A DNA stretch of 64,000 bases from Ariolimax columbianus. Lineage: Eukaryota; Mollusca; Gastropoda; Stylommatophora; Arionidae. Under the pieces are notes generated by a model that did not search any database, was not told the DNA's origin, and was given only the letters and a program-made list of their open reading frames with translations. Both the position numbers and the translations under genes were made by a program. Position 1 is the stretch's first letter. Each line of letters starts with the position of its first letter. The DNA lies in NCBI GenBank assembly GCA_036924085.1, contig JAVGWX010000005.1, forward strand, positions 77,129,547 through 77,193,546. Direction: 5' to 3'. Positions 21,401 through 36,400 of this stretch are shown piece after piece.

Positions 21401-24400
21401 AATATCCATATGTTTGTACTTCTCTTCAAGTAATCCGCATTGCCCATTTATTCAGCCAAACCTCTTTGTCTGGTCTTCATTAGTTGTTTGATTGTCTGTA
21501 GGGTTGTTGGTGTGTATTGTTGTTATTGACTTGCTCCCTTCTTAGCCAGTCTGTCTGCCTTGTCATTGCCAGGTGTATTTGAGTGATCAGGGATCCATTG
21601 CAAAACTATTCTAACTTCATAGAATGTGATAAGTTGGTTGGCATCTAGGGATATTTGGGTTCGTTCAGACATACAATGACCACCATTTTCCAGAGCTTAA
21701 AGGGCTGATAATGAGTGTAAAGATTACGATGCTTTGGGCTTTTGATGGGAAAGCATCAAATACAGTCCTCAAGTGGTACAAAGCTGTTATTTCTGCCTCA
21801 TAGTTTTAACATATCTCCCCACAGGCATCAAATAGCTCATCAGATGTTCTGTCTGGATACTCTATGTAGACTCCATATCCCGCTTTAATTGTGGACTTAA
21901 AAGCTCACTCATAAGTATAGACATGTATCCATTCGTCTGGCTAGGTGTCTGTTAGTTTTGTTTCAATTTCGCACATTTTTAGACATGAATGTGGTGATAA
22001 ATTTACTATTATTCTGTTTCTTGTCTTTTTTCTGAGAGGTTACTTTTGTTGTATTCTCTGCTTTTGTTGCAATTTATTTGCAAGGTGTCTTTCGGTGTAG
22101 TCTTTGGTCATTGTTTTACTCCTCTTATAAGCTTCTATAACAGCCGAGTCTCTTTGCATCTCAAGGGATTCCACATTCACGTGAATTTCACATGCAGCAG
22201 TGGGTGTTGTTCTCATTGCTCCACTAATAAGGCGCAGGACCTTGTTCTGCACTCTGGATTCTACATTGTGAACATATTGTGAGGAGTGCACTAGTGTATT
22301 CTAAAGCAGAGCGTACATATCCAAGATATAAGCCTCTCAGAGTGTCCTTGTCTGATCCCCACGCTGTCCAGCAAGCCTCTTCAATAACTGTAGCCACCTC
22401 AACGCTTTATTTTTAACATTATGAACATGTTTCTTAACTTAAAACTTAACGTCCTTATACTGGTTTAGAAGACCCTGCAGAGTCTGTATACAACCAGTTA
22501 CATTTACATCACCTTGCTCTACAAGCTATGAGCATCCAGTTTACTCTTAAATGCATTAACTGTCCCTGCCTCCACTATCTCCCCCGGCAATGCATTCCAC
22601 ACAGACACCACTCTCTGACTAAAAAAATATTTCCTAATATCTAACCTGGACCTCTCTTTAGTCAGCTTGTAGCTATGCCCTCGTGTTTTTGTAGGTGGCT
22701 GTATTTTAAAAAACTTGTTATAGTCTAATTTATCGATTCCTCTGATCATCTTATAAACCTGTATTAAGTCACCACGAATTCTTCTCTCTTCGAGACACTG
22801 TAGGCCGGTTTTTCTGAGTCGTTCCTCATAACTTTAATTCTGGAATCCCACTATCATCTTTGTTGCTCTTTTTTGTATTCTTTCTAGCATGTTTATGTCC
22901 TCTCTATGATAAGGACTCCACACCTGTACACAGTACTCCAATCTAGGTCTAACTAAAGCTTTATACAGTTTGACGATCACTTCCTTGCTCCTATGTTTAA
23001 TATTTCTTTTTATCATACCTAACATTGCATTTGCCTTTTTCACTGCTACCTTAACTTGCTCACTCACCTTTCCTGTATGATCTATTATAACCCCTAGGTC
23101 CCTTTCCTTATCTATCTTTCTAATATTGTTTTCTCCCATTCTGTAATTATGTTCCATATTGGATCTACCCATGTGGATGACTGTACATTTATCTACATTA
23201 AACTCCATTTGCCAGCTTACAGACCATTCTCGAATTTTATCTGAATCCGACATCAATATATCCACTTCCGCTTTAGATGAGACACTACTGCATAGTTTTG
23301 TGTCATCAGCAAATTTTGCAATCATGGATCTCATATCAATGTCCAAATCATTGATATATATCAAGAACAAAATTGGTCCCAAAACCGAGCCCTGTGGCAC
23401 ACCACTTTTCACTTCACTCCACTGAGAGTACTCCTTATTTATGCCCACCCTCTGCCTTCTTCCCGTTAACCAATTTTCAATCCATTTGGCAACTTCCCCA
23501 CCTATTCCGTGTGATTTTGACTTTCGAAATAATCTTTGATGAGGTACTCTATCAAAGGCCTTTGCAAAGTCTAGATAAATAACATCCACTGGCTCCCCTT
23601 TATCTATGATTTTAGTAACCTCCTCCATGAATTCTAATAGATTTGTTAAGCATGATCTCCCTCTAGTAAACCCATGCTGACTATTTCTATTTAGATTAAA
23701 TTTGTCTAAATGCATTACAATGTTTTCTTTGATTGACTCTAACAATTTACAGACTATGCTCGTTAAACTCATGGGCCTATAATTTGCTAAGGATGAGCTA
23801 TCTGTTGAGAGTGACTCCTAAATGCGTAGGCTCTTCCTCTCTGGGCAATATCTGCTTGTCAAATCACTGGCTGCTATTTTGCTTGGCTACTCTGTGGCTT
23901 TTGATAAAGATAGTGTAAACAGCCTTTTCACAGTTTATTTTCAGCTTTTACATTTGGCAATACTCATGCAGTCTTCTCCATTTAGTCTTTGTGCAGCACT
24001 TTCTACATCTTCATTGCTCTGCGATATTGCCAGATCATCAACAAAAATGACTTTTTCAGCTTAGTTGTGCTTGGCCATATCATTGATGTAGATGACAAAA
24101 AGAGTGGAGCTCAAAGCAGAGCCCTGCAGTAAACCTTCTTCTAAGACTTCTGTAGAAGAGATTGTATTATTTATCTTTATCTGGATTGTTTGGTCAATAA
24201 GGAACTACTCTATCGAGTTGTACAACTTTCTGCTAATCCCCACATCAGTCATCTTCATCAAGAGAACTTTTCTCCATACTCGATCATAGGCCTGTTGGAA
24301 GTCATAAAAATAGATAGCTACTGTATGTTTATTATTTTGAAACTCATCGTGAATTTTCTGTGTTAGCCTAAAGAGCTTGTCTTCTATGCAGCTGCTTTTT

Positions 24401-27400
24401 CTGAAGCCTACCTGTTCAGGGCTAGGTATTTCTGCTCTCTCAAGGAACCAGGCATGCATTTACCATTCTTTCTGTGAATTTGCAAAGGCGTGATGTTAAG
24501 GAGATGGGACGGTAGCTTTTGGGTTCATCTGGAGGTTTGTTGCCTTTCAAAGTGGGAATAATAAGTGCATTCTTCCAGTCTTTTGGACAGTTGTCTATTT
24601 CTCTAAGGCATGTTGATTAACTTCAGGACTGTTTCTTTTCCCCAATGGGTCTATGTGAGACTCTGGTGTGTCTCACGTAATATGTGAAGTAAATTCGATA
24701 TAGGTTTGCAAATAAATTCAGACCTTCACCTACAGTATACACAACACTGAAAATAATTTGGTTAATGAATTTGAGATAAAAATCATTAAAACTGAGTACG
24801 CAGTTTTGTCACAGTAACTAGTTTTACTTATGTGCACAGTTTTTTTTTAGAAAATATGAGTTTTATTTATAGCTAACTGAAAAATTGCATCTTGATCTAA
24901 AAGTATTAAACTAGGAAGCATATTTGCAATAGAAAAACAACAACAGAAACCATTAGAAAGCAACATGAAATAAGTCTGAAGCAGATAATCTATCAAACAC
25001 ATCTGACAAGGTAGGAACCAAAGGATCTGTTTGACTGCTAAAGTCAAAGTAATCACAAGGGCCAGAAGGAATCGCTTGACAGTGTATAAAGGAATTCATG
25101 AGAAAGAAACAAATTAAAATATAAGATGAAAATATGTGAACATGTATAGCCACTAACATTTGATAAGACAATAGTTCAAGTCAAGGTGAGCAGATCAAGT
25201 TCAAAGACAAAGGGTTCATCACATACTATAATTCTCGCCATTTGTATCGAGGCTGTTTGTATGTTGGTCAAATTACTCATAATGCTCCCATATTGCCTCA
25301 TGCATTCTACCAAAGGCTGCACTGGCTTTCATTATTCTGCTTGTTATCGAGATTGATGGTTCGCAACGTGTACTCTATAGATATGTTAACTTGCACATAT
25401 TTTTTAGAATATATATATCCTGTATAGTGTGTATATATATTATCTTCAGCATCCACTCATATCAATACCAACATTTTGCAGTACCAATTTTATATCCTAA
25501 ACAAAATGATACAAGTATATGAAAATACAGACCAACAGCAAATATAATACCAGGTATCGATAGAAAGGAAGAAGAATCAGACCATGCATTGAGAGAAAAA
25601 AACCATAAAGCATATTGGAGACGCCTATCCTCAACCCATGTGGACGCACGTCTACAGAGATGGATCATCAGAGGAAGCATTGAGGAAAGGAGGGGCGGGA
25701 CTCGTCATACTTCTACAGGATAGAAAAAGCAATTGCTGCCGGGGATATAATTGAAGCAGTCAAACTATTGGATGAAAAGGGGATAAAGTATAACAGAATA
25801 GTGTTTTTGTGTGACTGCATGGAAATTTTGCTGGTGGCCATACAAAGAGAACCATGAAATAGTATGGAAAGGGAACTGATGTGCCAGCTAAATAAACTCT
25901 CAGACCACAATAAAATTACCGTCCAGTGATTCCAGCTCACTGCGGCATACCTGGGAATGAATGGGCGGACAGACTGGCCAGGGAGGGAAGGCAAGGAGGA
26001 CAATTCACCCACCCAGTGTCACTACCAGAAGTCAAGGCACACATCCCAAAAAATATAAACAACAGTGGATAGAGAGAACAAACAGCAAATACCCACAGGA
26101 CCCAATCAATAGACTGAATAGAAAACAGTATACCACAATTTTTCGCCTCAGAACAGGTCATTGCAGACTAAATGCACACATGCATAAAATGAAAGCAGCA
26201 CAGACTGAGCAATGCACATGTCCGAGAGGACCCCAGACTCCAGAACACATCCTGCAAACATGTCCACTGCACCAAGGCTGTCCACCAAGGCTCCCGTGAG
26301 AAGACCTGGCCCAAGGAAAGAAACATACAAAACAAACTGTGAGGAACCATTGAGGACCTGCGACTGACGTGTAACTTCATGGAGGCAGCCCATCTGGTGG
26401 CATAATACGAGCATATGAAACCGAATACAAAGAAGATGATGATGATATCCTAAACATATAAGTACAGCAAATCCAGAAATATTTGTGTGACCCATGATAG
26501 AGTGGTAAGAGTGGAGGACTGTAGTGGAAAATTTAGAAATGCTTAGATCGATGGTTCAATTTTTTCTTGTTTCAAAATTGTATGATAAAATTATTGACAC
26601 ATTTTAAAATTTTATTTTGAATCTATTATTGAAGACGTGAATTTGATTTTTGAATTTCAGAATTGAATTTTGCTGCACTGAATATTTTATGCAGTAAAAT
26701 GTAGTTTTTTTTCAGGGAACATTCTTTGCACACAAAAAAATGGATGCACTTTCACACAAAAATGTTGTCATCAAAGGATTTTGAATTTCTGCATTATTGA
26801 TTGGTTGTTGCTAGTCATTAACATTGAGAGATGTTTTTGATGCTTATCTGTCTTACTTATTGTCTTTTGTGAGAGCTGATGCTTGATGAATATTTACACT
26901 AATACAGATATCAGTAACCTCCTTTCACCAGCAAAAATTATCACTCAGACAATCCAAAAACTAAATGTATCCTCAGCGATGGTCCTAAAAATAATTCTAG
27001 TGCTGTAGAATCTTAAAAATCTTAGAATCCCTTAAAAATAATTAGTGACTGTGAAACCTGATTTGAGAACTGTTTTCCTTCCATTTCGCTGATATTTTTT
27101 TGCACACAAATATTTTCAGGTTGTTTTAGTCTTCTGTTTAGTGTAGAGGTAGATACCTAACCGAAAATGTATGTTAAACTGGAACTCATTGAGATGCATG
27201 GCAATGATCTATTTTGATAAACATTTTAGCAATTTCAGAGCAGAGGCACTGAGGGCGGCAGTGGAAGAAATGGTAACACACAGTGAAAATGAGAGCCATA
27301 TAGTCCTGCTGACAGACGCTCTCGAAGTAGTCACAGCGCTAAAAAGCCAGAAAAACACTGAGCTTAATGACTTAAGAGCAGCACTCTGCAAACTGTGCCA

Positions 27401-30400
27401 GCAGTCCGCACCAAAAAGGGTAGTGGTACAGTGGGTTCCGTCACACTGCAACATCCAAGGCAACGAGGAGGCAGACAGACTGGCAAAAGAAGGTGCAAGG
27501 CTACCACAAACAGATACCAGTATGACGTACGAAGAGTCAAAACGGCTTATCAAAGCCAGATACATGACCAAATGGGAAACCGAACATACTGGTTACACCA
27601 AAAACGATGCCTATTACCAGTTGAACCGAAGAGAGCAGGTCGTTGTCTTCAGACTTCGCATTGGCCACAACAGACTGAGGTACCACCTATTCAACAAATT
27701 GAAGATAGGGTGTACCGACGAATGCCCGTGCGGTACTGGTAAAATGACCACTGAACATCTGCTGCAGAACTGCCCGACATACGAGGATCAGAGAGAGCAG
27801 ATGTGGCCATTGCCAGTGGAACTGCAAGACAAGCTCTATGGCAGTGGCGAGAGCCTCAGGATGACCGCCGCTTTTCTCGAAAAAATAATGGTTACTGTCT
27901 GACTGTGTACGCAGAAGAAGAAGATAAACATTTTATTAAGATAGGTGGACAATACTGGAATTCTACATCTAATATTTTCTTAATCCGATATTTGTACAGC
28001 ATTTGTAGTGCACTGGATAAAAATGGCATAGATGTTTGACAGCATGTATATGTGCGAGCAACTCTTTTCATAACACGAAGAGCACGTTAAGAATCCCAAT
28101 GCTGATGTCAATTCAGAACAAGTTAAGAATCTTAATGCTGATGCCAATTTAGAAGGCGTCCTGTATTTGGCGACTTCCAGTTTGCCACATAATGTTGAAA
28201 AACAATTGCATTACAAACAGCATCAACTCTCACGTTGATTTGTATCATTTGTAACTAACCTTGTGACATAATGCTACTTAAATCAAATAAACTTTATTAA
28301 TATTTATTTATGTTTTATTATTTTTTACAATTTTTACCATAATTTATTAGCTCTGGTTGAATGTGACCCCATCGTCCACTGAATGACTTGACCTTCGACC
28401 CACATCTTGTAGAAGATTACTGGCACCTACCCAGACAGTTGTCTTTATGCAGTTGTTATAATGAACTTTTGTCCACTGTTGTGTAATCTTCTAGCACTGA
28501 ATCTCCACAAATCTGTTGTGTATTACTTGCCCTTGGATTAGGATTGCTGTTGTTTGAAGAGTTGGTTACACACTGCATGACAGGCTCTTCTAGAAACACT
28601 GGCCTCAGGATTAACATTGGAATAGAGCTTTACAAATGAGCATGAGAAGTTAACCTCTGTTGAATGGTTAATGTCATATGATTGTGAGCTTTACTGAGTT
28701 CCATGTCAATGCAAATATATCAAGGAATTCCTTAGTTTTTCATATAGTCTGATTAGGGGTCTCCGTAGTTGTCAAGCCGTTTGCCTCATATCCAGACAGT
28801 CAGGGTTCGAATTCGAGCTGCGGCGGTTTGTTCATGGTGACAATTTTTTACGGAGATCCTTGGTGCTACAGAGTACATGCTTTCTGCAGGCTGCATACCA
28901 TTCTGTGGAGAGAGACCAAGCCATATGGGGAGATCCGTGGCGAGGAAGTCGAGTGCTCGTTTTTTACCTTTTCTTAAACCTTTATGGTCTGATAATGTTT
29001 CTATTTTCATCTGTGCTTTCTTTTTTCAGGCATTCTCCACACTAGGGCATGAAGCCATGTTCCATGCACGTACATTGGGCCTCCGAACAGTATTCACAGA
29101 CCACAGCCTGTTTGGTTTTGCTGATGCCAGCTCCATTCTTACAAATAAGATTCTCAACTTCTCACTAGCAGACTGCACTCATGCAATCTGTGTCTCTCAT
29201 ACTTGGTAAGCATTCAATTGTGTCTCTCATACTTGGTAAGCAATCAACTGTGTCTCTCATACTTGGTAAGTATTCAATTCTACTGTGTCTTATCATACTT
29301 TGTAAACAATAAACTGTGTCTCTCATACTTTGTAAGTAATCAACTGTGTCTCTCATACTTTGTAAGTAATTAACTGTGTCTCTCATACTTTGTAAGTAAT
29401 CAACTGTGTCTCTCATACTTTGTAAGTAATCAACTGTGTCTCTCATACTTTGTAAGTAATCAACTGTGTCTCTCATACTTTGTAAACAATAAACTGTGTC
29501 TCTCATACTTTGTAAGTAATCAACTGTGTCTCTCATACTTTGTAAGTAATCAACTGTGTCTCTCATACTTGGTAAGCAATCAACTTTAATACATTCTTCC
29601 TTTCTGTCCACTTGCTTGTTGTTTTTCTTGTTATTGTCATTACTTTTTCCTCTACTATTATCTGTTTTCTTTAGCTTCTGCTGCTTAAAGGTCTGATATC
29701 AAATCATGAATATCTAAACAAAATGACTTTATATGTTCTTAGTTCTTAGTCGACCTGTACTTCTATCGGGGCAGATGCCCATATGCAGGCTCCCAGCTCT
29801 GGTATGAGCTGGATGTAGCTGGAAGAAGGGTTTCCTGCTTAGCGGCCTAGGCTTTAGCAGCTTAATACTCCGCTGTGTTGGGGTAAGCGCTTGCGAAGGG
29901 TGGTTAGCCAATATATGATTCCATCTTAATAGACTAGAGCAAAGTAGACTCACAGCCTGTTAGGTGCATCTATGCTGCTCTAAACAAACCACTTAACCAT
30001 GTCCAGTGTTATGCCATATCACACAGCTAGTCGCCTCTTACGACATGCTCTCTGTGAGGCAGTGGTGCTATTCTTGTCCTTGTCATACATAAAGATCCCA
30101 GCAGCCCACTCGGGAAGACTTTATATGCCTATTGCACAATAAATGTTTAACAAATCATTTGTTGTATTTGTAAAAATCATCGCAGCAATTAATTTGGCAT
30201 CTTATTAATATATGGTGTCCAATGCATAACCTTAAAAATGGTCACTTGATTTTGCCGAAAAAGCTGATGATGTCAATTATTAAATTATCTAGGTGGTTTG
30301 TCTCTCATTTTTGTTGAAGGGCATCTTTTGTAGTTGTTTGGATCATATCATACTTTGGGGATCAAGATGCTGAGCAGCGCATGAGCTGCAGTGGTTAGCG

Positions 30401-33400
30401 ACCCATAGCTGACTGCTAGCATCAGGGCCAGCGAACCATAGCTGCCAAGACCCTTCTACACCTCCACGCGGTGATCCTGGATAACAGGCTGTAGCAGGGC
30501 AGACTGGCTAAGGAGAAGGGATCAAAGAGGGAATGCTGACCCGGTACTCAAAAAATGCTTGCTGCAGCCGGATGTGTTGGACCAAAAGGTGCAAATATCG
30601 CAGTCAAGCTGTAAACTACGACACAACGCATTCCGTTCTCTGGACTACATTCTGCTACTTAAGCCTTTTCAGGGTTTGGTAGCGGGAGATTGAGAACGAA
30701 CGAAGCCAAGCCATATCATACTTTGTCCATAAACCACTTTGCTTCCCTACCTCCTTGTTGCCCGGCTCCTTGTTGGCCAAGATGCCGCAGTGATAATTTG
30801 GTATCCACTGAATTGTGCACTGGGCAATGTATTCAAGTGTTCATAGAATTGATTTGACATTTGCAAATGCAGTGTTTTTGTCAATTATTTCTTTTGCCTT
30901 AGCTGCAAAGTTGTTTTGCTCTAGCCTGCTTAATCCTAGACCATTTAGACTGGTTTATGGAGTCACTTGAATTTTCAACTTGCTGAATGACTGTATTGTC
31001 TTGTCTGTCCTCCATTGGCTGCAGTTCTGTGATATTTCTAGATCTCTGATTGGTGTGAACTTTAGTGTTCCTAGTATGAGGACAGTTGTCTTGTTTTTAA
31101 CCCTGTTGATTTTCTTGAAGTTTGTTTTGGCTGATGTGTGCAGCCCTGGAGTGCCATGGTGTAAGACGTGTAAAAAAAAACATCTCTAGGCATGATCAGA
31201 TACTGCACTAGGATGAAAACAGAAACAAAACTTACATTATGACCTGAAAGCTTTCATCAGAGACAACAACAAATTTGGGCTAATAAATCGTAGTCACAAT
31301 TATAGAAAAAGACATGGGTAATGCAGCACAAGGAGAACACGAGACAACAAATAGTTGCAGCAGTCAGGGGTTCAAATATAAATCAAATTGAAATAAGGCA
31401 AGTCTGCAGCTGTGATGTGGATTAAAATAACTGTTTGTTAGCTCATAACATGTAAATAGTCTCTTTTGGTACATAAAGCTTTTAATTTGTAGAATGTTCC
31501 AAGTTTGATTACAGTCTGTCTAATTGCTCACTTGAATGTTGGTTAGTGTGGTTGTTTTGATGGATATCAGGCATTTCTAGATGCATATACAAGTTTGTAT
31601 TGGTGTTTATTATGTGGTTTTGTTGATTGTATGCATGTATTTGGGGGGTGGATCTACTTGCAATCATAACACGATTCACGTCCCTTTATCCTATCGTGAT
31701 CAATATCATGATCAATATATATGTAAATTTACGCAACCTTGCCCTCAGTAGTGATTTTTATATTTGAGGTGTATACTTCCTGCAGTGGTCTAGTGTGACT
31801 CATGGGTAGCTTGGGGTTCTTCTTCCCTTAATATCTATCCATTTAGATGGAGTTCACATGTTGTATTCTATTTGATAAGGTAAAGATAATGTGTCTCGCT
31901 TTTTTCTCGTTTATTTTTAGGAGCCAATGTTTTACTAAATTTTCTATTCACCACGGAGTCTAGCATTTGTGCTCTCACAGCAATGAAGTGTTTCTCTGTG
32001 CTCCATAAGTCAAGTGCATTCACATGAAAGGCGTTATGAAACTTTTTGTGACATGTTTTCTGTCATGCCATTTATGTACGAGGCGTGTTCAAATGAAACT
32101 GGACCAAACTGCAACAAGTGAACATACGTACGATGCAAATGGTGGCACTTCTGGTGTAAACAGCACATACCAACCGTCAAGTCTACAAAATTTAATTATC
32201 CTCTGACTCATAGTTTCCTCGGCAGACCGATGAATAGATGGCGGGTGTGATACGGAATCCGTTCAGAGTTAATCAGCGAGCGGTGATTTGGTTTCTAACA
32301 GTTGAAGGATGTCGAACAGTTGACATTCATCGCAGAATGCAGGCGGTGTATGGGGACAAAAGTGTGTCAAAGACAATAGTGAAGAACTGGACAATGTTGT
32401 TTAAAGACTGACGTGAGTTAACGCAACAATTATGCACCTGACCTGATATCGGAAGATCTTTCGTTAACTCACGTCCTTCTTTAAACATCGTTGTCCAGTT
32501 CTTCACTATTGTCTTCGACACACTTTTGTCACCATAGACTGTCTGCATTCTGCGATGAATGTCAACTGGTTGACATCCTTCAGCTGTTAGAAACTGAATT
32601 ATTGCTCGCTGATCAACTCTGGATGGATTCCGTATCACACCGCCATGTTTTCAATGGTCTGCTGAGGAAACTATGAGTCGGAGGATAAGGACATTTTGCA
32701 AACTTGATGGTTGGTATGTGCTGTTTACGCCAAAAGTGACGTCATCATGCGCATCTTACATATGTTCACTACTGTATGATGAGCTGAAAGATGGCCTGAT
32801 TCAAGCAGGTGGCCAAAAGAAGCGTTTCAAGGACTCCCTCAAAGTATCTCTGACACGCTTCAGCATTGATACAAACGCGTAGGAATGTCTCGCACAGGAC
32901 TGCGAGGCATGATGTAGAACCACCATCAGAGGCACTTCTATTGCTGAGGAACGCCGGACCTCCGAAGCACAGAAAAAACGCACTTTGCGTAAAAACAAAA
33001 CAACTGACACTCACATGTCCAATTCTGACATTAAATGCTACGTATGTGGAATGATTTTCCAAGCCAGAATTGGACTATACAGCCACCTCCGAACTCACTG
33101 GTGAGGTGCAGTACAACATGTCTGACTGCTGTTGTCATCATCGCTTGCGATAGACAGCTATTATTATTATGTTCACTTGCTGCAGTTCGGTCTGGTTTAA
33201 TTTGAACACACCACATAGATGAGATTTGAGCGGCCCCCTACTTCCTGAGTGTTAGATTAATTTCATTTTTGCTGATTTGCCCTTGGAGTGCATTTTTCCA
33301 GACATTGAATGCCTTCTCCGTATCTCCCCATGTATGTTTTCCCTTCTGTAAAGCATCTTCAGTTTCATTCAAATCAATCAAAACAACTCAGTTCCCTACA

Positions 33401-36400
33401 GAGCTTCAACAAATGTTTGTCAAGTCTTCCTGCCCTGTGCCATTCATTCCAGCTTTGTCAATTGGACAGAAAATAACCCTAGTCTATCGCATATACACAC
33501 ACACACACAGAAAGAGAGAGAGATGTCACAGAAACTGGGGATATTCATATATCCCCAGATCTCTCAATGTTTGTATGATTTACCAACTGGCTGTGCTGAC
33601 AATAACCTCTTCCATCTTGTTCACCAGCAAAGAGAACACAGTGTTACGAGCCAGTATGTCACCATCTCTTGTCTCTGTCATACCTAACGCAGTCGATCCA
33701 ACAATCTTCCAACCTGACCCGTCCAAGAGACATCCAGGAAAGAGTAAGTAAGATTATGTCATAGTATGTACATACATAGTATATTTAGTATAATCCCTCA
33801 AAAGTAAAATTATTTCATGGCTTGGATGTTCTTAGTTCTTATTTGACCTGTACTTCTACAAGGGCAGATGACTCTGTGCAAGCCCCAGCTCTGGTATGAG
33901 TTAGATATATCTTGGAGGAGGATTTCTTGCTTAGCGGTGTAGGCTCAAGCAGCTTATTACTCAGCCGCATTGGAACAAGTGCCGCGGAGCGTGGTTAACG
34001 GATGTGCGAGTCTATCTTAATAGACTCAAACACTAGAGGAAAGTAAATCCGCAGCCTGTTGGGCGCCATCTAAACAAACTACCTAACCATGGCCAGTTTT
34101 ATGCCATGTCATAGTTAGTCGCCTCTTACGACATACTCTCTGCGGGGCAGTGGTACTATTCATATCTACTTAAAAACCCCTGTGAATCACTCAGGATATA
34201 GCTTGGATGTACATAGTTTATTTAGTCTAGTCTTTCCACATAAGATTATGTCATAGCTTGGATGTGTATAGTTTATTTAGTCTAGTCTTTCCACGTAAGA
34301 TAATGTCATAGCTTGGATGTGTATAGTTTATTTAGTCTAGTCTTTCCACGTAAGATTATGTCATAGCTTGGATGTGTATAGTTTATTTAGTCTAGTCTTT
34401 CCACGTAAGATTATGTCATAGCTTGGATGTGTATAGTTTATTTAGTCTAGTCTTTCCACGTAAGATTATGTCATAGCTTGGATGTGTATAGTTTATTTAG
34501 TCTTGTCGTTCCACGTAAGATTATGTCATAGCTTGGATGTACATAGTTTATTTATTGTAACCCCTCAAAAGCAAGATTATGTCATAGCTTGGATAATAAT
34601 AATGTTCGCAAAGACATCTAAGGCCTGTTGCGTCGAGCGACCACTACCATGTCCAACTGCTGAGGCGTGTTCATGCGTAGTGTGTCAACCAAAATTCCTA
34701 CAGACTCCCCAGGCAGAGCTGAGTACTCCACTGCTTCAGGATGAGGGTAGTGTATTTTACCAATGTTTGTGTCAAGCTTTCTTTGTTCGTGTTTGACTCT
34801 CTGTATTTACGCGTTCTGTCCCTGAGGCCTCTGAATTGTGTCCACCTTCGATCAGTGTGACTCTTGCTGTGCTGAGAATATGGGGTTGGGAGAGGTATCG
34901 TGTAACCTCCGGTGGAGGAAGGTGGCTTCAGTCCATGTAGGAAGGTCCTTGAGTAATGATAACAGCTTAATTCTGGGGTGGAATTAACCGGAATGTTGAA
35001 TGCCATCATAGACTGGTTTCCCACGGCTTAAGCCTTGCACAGCCGCAGCAAGATGCAGCATAACAAACAGGATAACCGATAGAAAGCACTTAAGATGGAT
35101 GAAAGTAAGATGGATGCGGCTGACTGGCTATGCTCTCGACTCACTCCAGTGTTTGTGTTGTTTTCTGCTGTTTGCTAGTTCCTGTTCGGATTATAATTGA
35201 CATCTCCTTCACCAGGTCAAGGGCTTTATTCTTATGTGCTTTCGATAGCTTGGATGTACATAGTTTATTTAGACTAGTTGTTCCAAATAAGACTATTTCA
35301 TATCTTGGATGCACATATTCTACAAGGTAGCTTCAAAAAGTTCCAGGAATTAGTGGATTGTATAGAAATAAGTTACAATAGAATTATCTACACTACATTT
35401 TCTTCAAAGTAGTTCCCTTCGGCAACTACACACTTTTGCCAACATGCATACAGCTGCTGGAAACATTCATTGAACTCATTCTTTGACACCTTTCTCAACT
35501 GTCTTGTCACATTGGTGATAACGTACTCAGCATCTTTGGATCGCTGTCCTTTCAGTGCCGATTTCAGTCGAGGGAACAAGAAAAAAATCAGCCTGTGCCA
35601 GGTCGGGAGAATATAGAGGATGTTCCAAGGTAATCATATTGTTCTTTGCGAGGTACTGCTTTATCAGTAGAGATTGATGTGCTGGCGCATTGTCATGCAG
35701 TATAATCCAACTGTCTGTTCTCCATTTTTCTGATCGTTTTTTTCTGATTGCATCTCTTAGACGGCGGAGGATATCAACGTACATTTCCTTGTTAACTGTT
35801 CGGCCTTCAGGAATAAAATCATGGTGACAATACCAAGGGAATAATAAAAAAACTTCCAATATAACTTTTTCTTTGCTCTTATCCAAACACAATTTCTGTG
35901 TCTGGGGAGATGTGGGAGATTTCCATTCAGAGAACTGACGCTTTGTCTGAGGATCGTGCAAAAAACACCAGGTCTCCTCTCCTGTGATTATGTTGTTGAG
36001 AAAATTGCTATCTTGATCAACCATTGTGATTAGGTCTCTTGCCAGGGTCAGTCTCATTTCTTTCTGTTCAGGAGATAACATTTTGGGAACCATGTGTTGA
36101 GAAACACGGTGCATGTGCAGTTCTTTGTGGAGAATACTGTGGCAACTTCCAACTGATATTCCAACTTCTGAGGCTATTTTTTGTTTACACTAAGTCTTTT
36201 GTCAACACACACAACGTTTCGAACACGCTCAGTGCTTTCATTATTGATCGAGGTTGACTGTCGTCCATTAACACGATCTTCACGGAAACGCTTGTGCCAC
36301 TCAAATACTTGCGATTTCTTCATTGCGGTATCACCCGATGCTTTATTACGCAATGTAAGGATGACTTCTCAAGCAAAACACAGAATTTGACATTTGTACG

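Noticed and set aside
23159..23582. + strand open frames over the CR1-like RT
   Set aside because: They are antisense shadows of the 312-residue minus-strand RT, which has all expected motifs.
29165..29611. A 148-codon minus-strand frame ([10 protein letters not shown] repeats) across the exon 4 junction array
   Set aside because: By-product of the 30-bp period on the strand opposite to PIGA.
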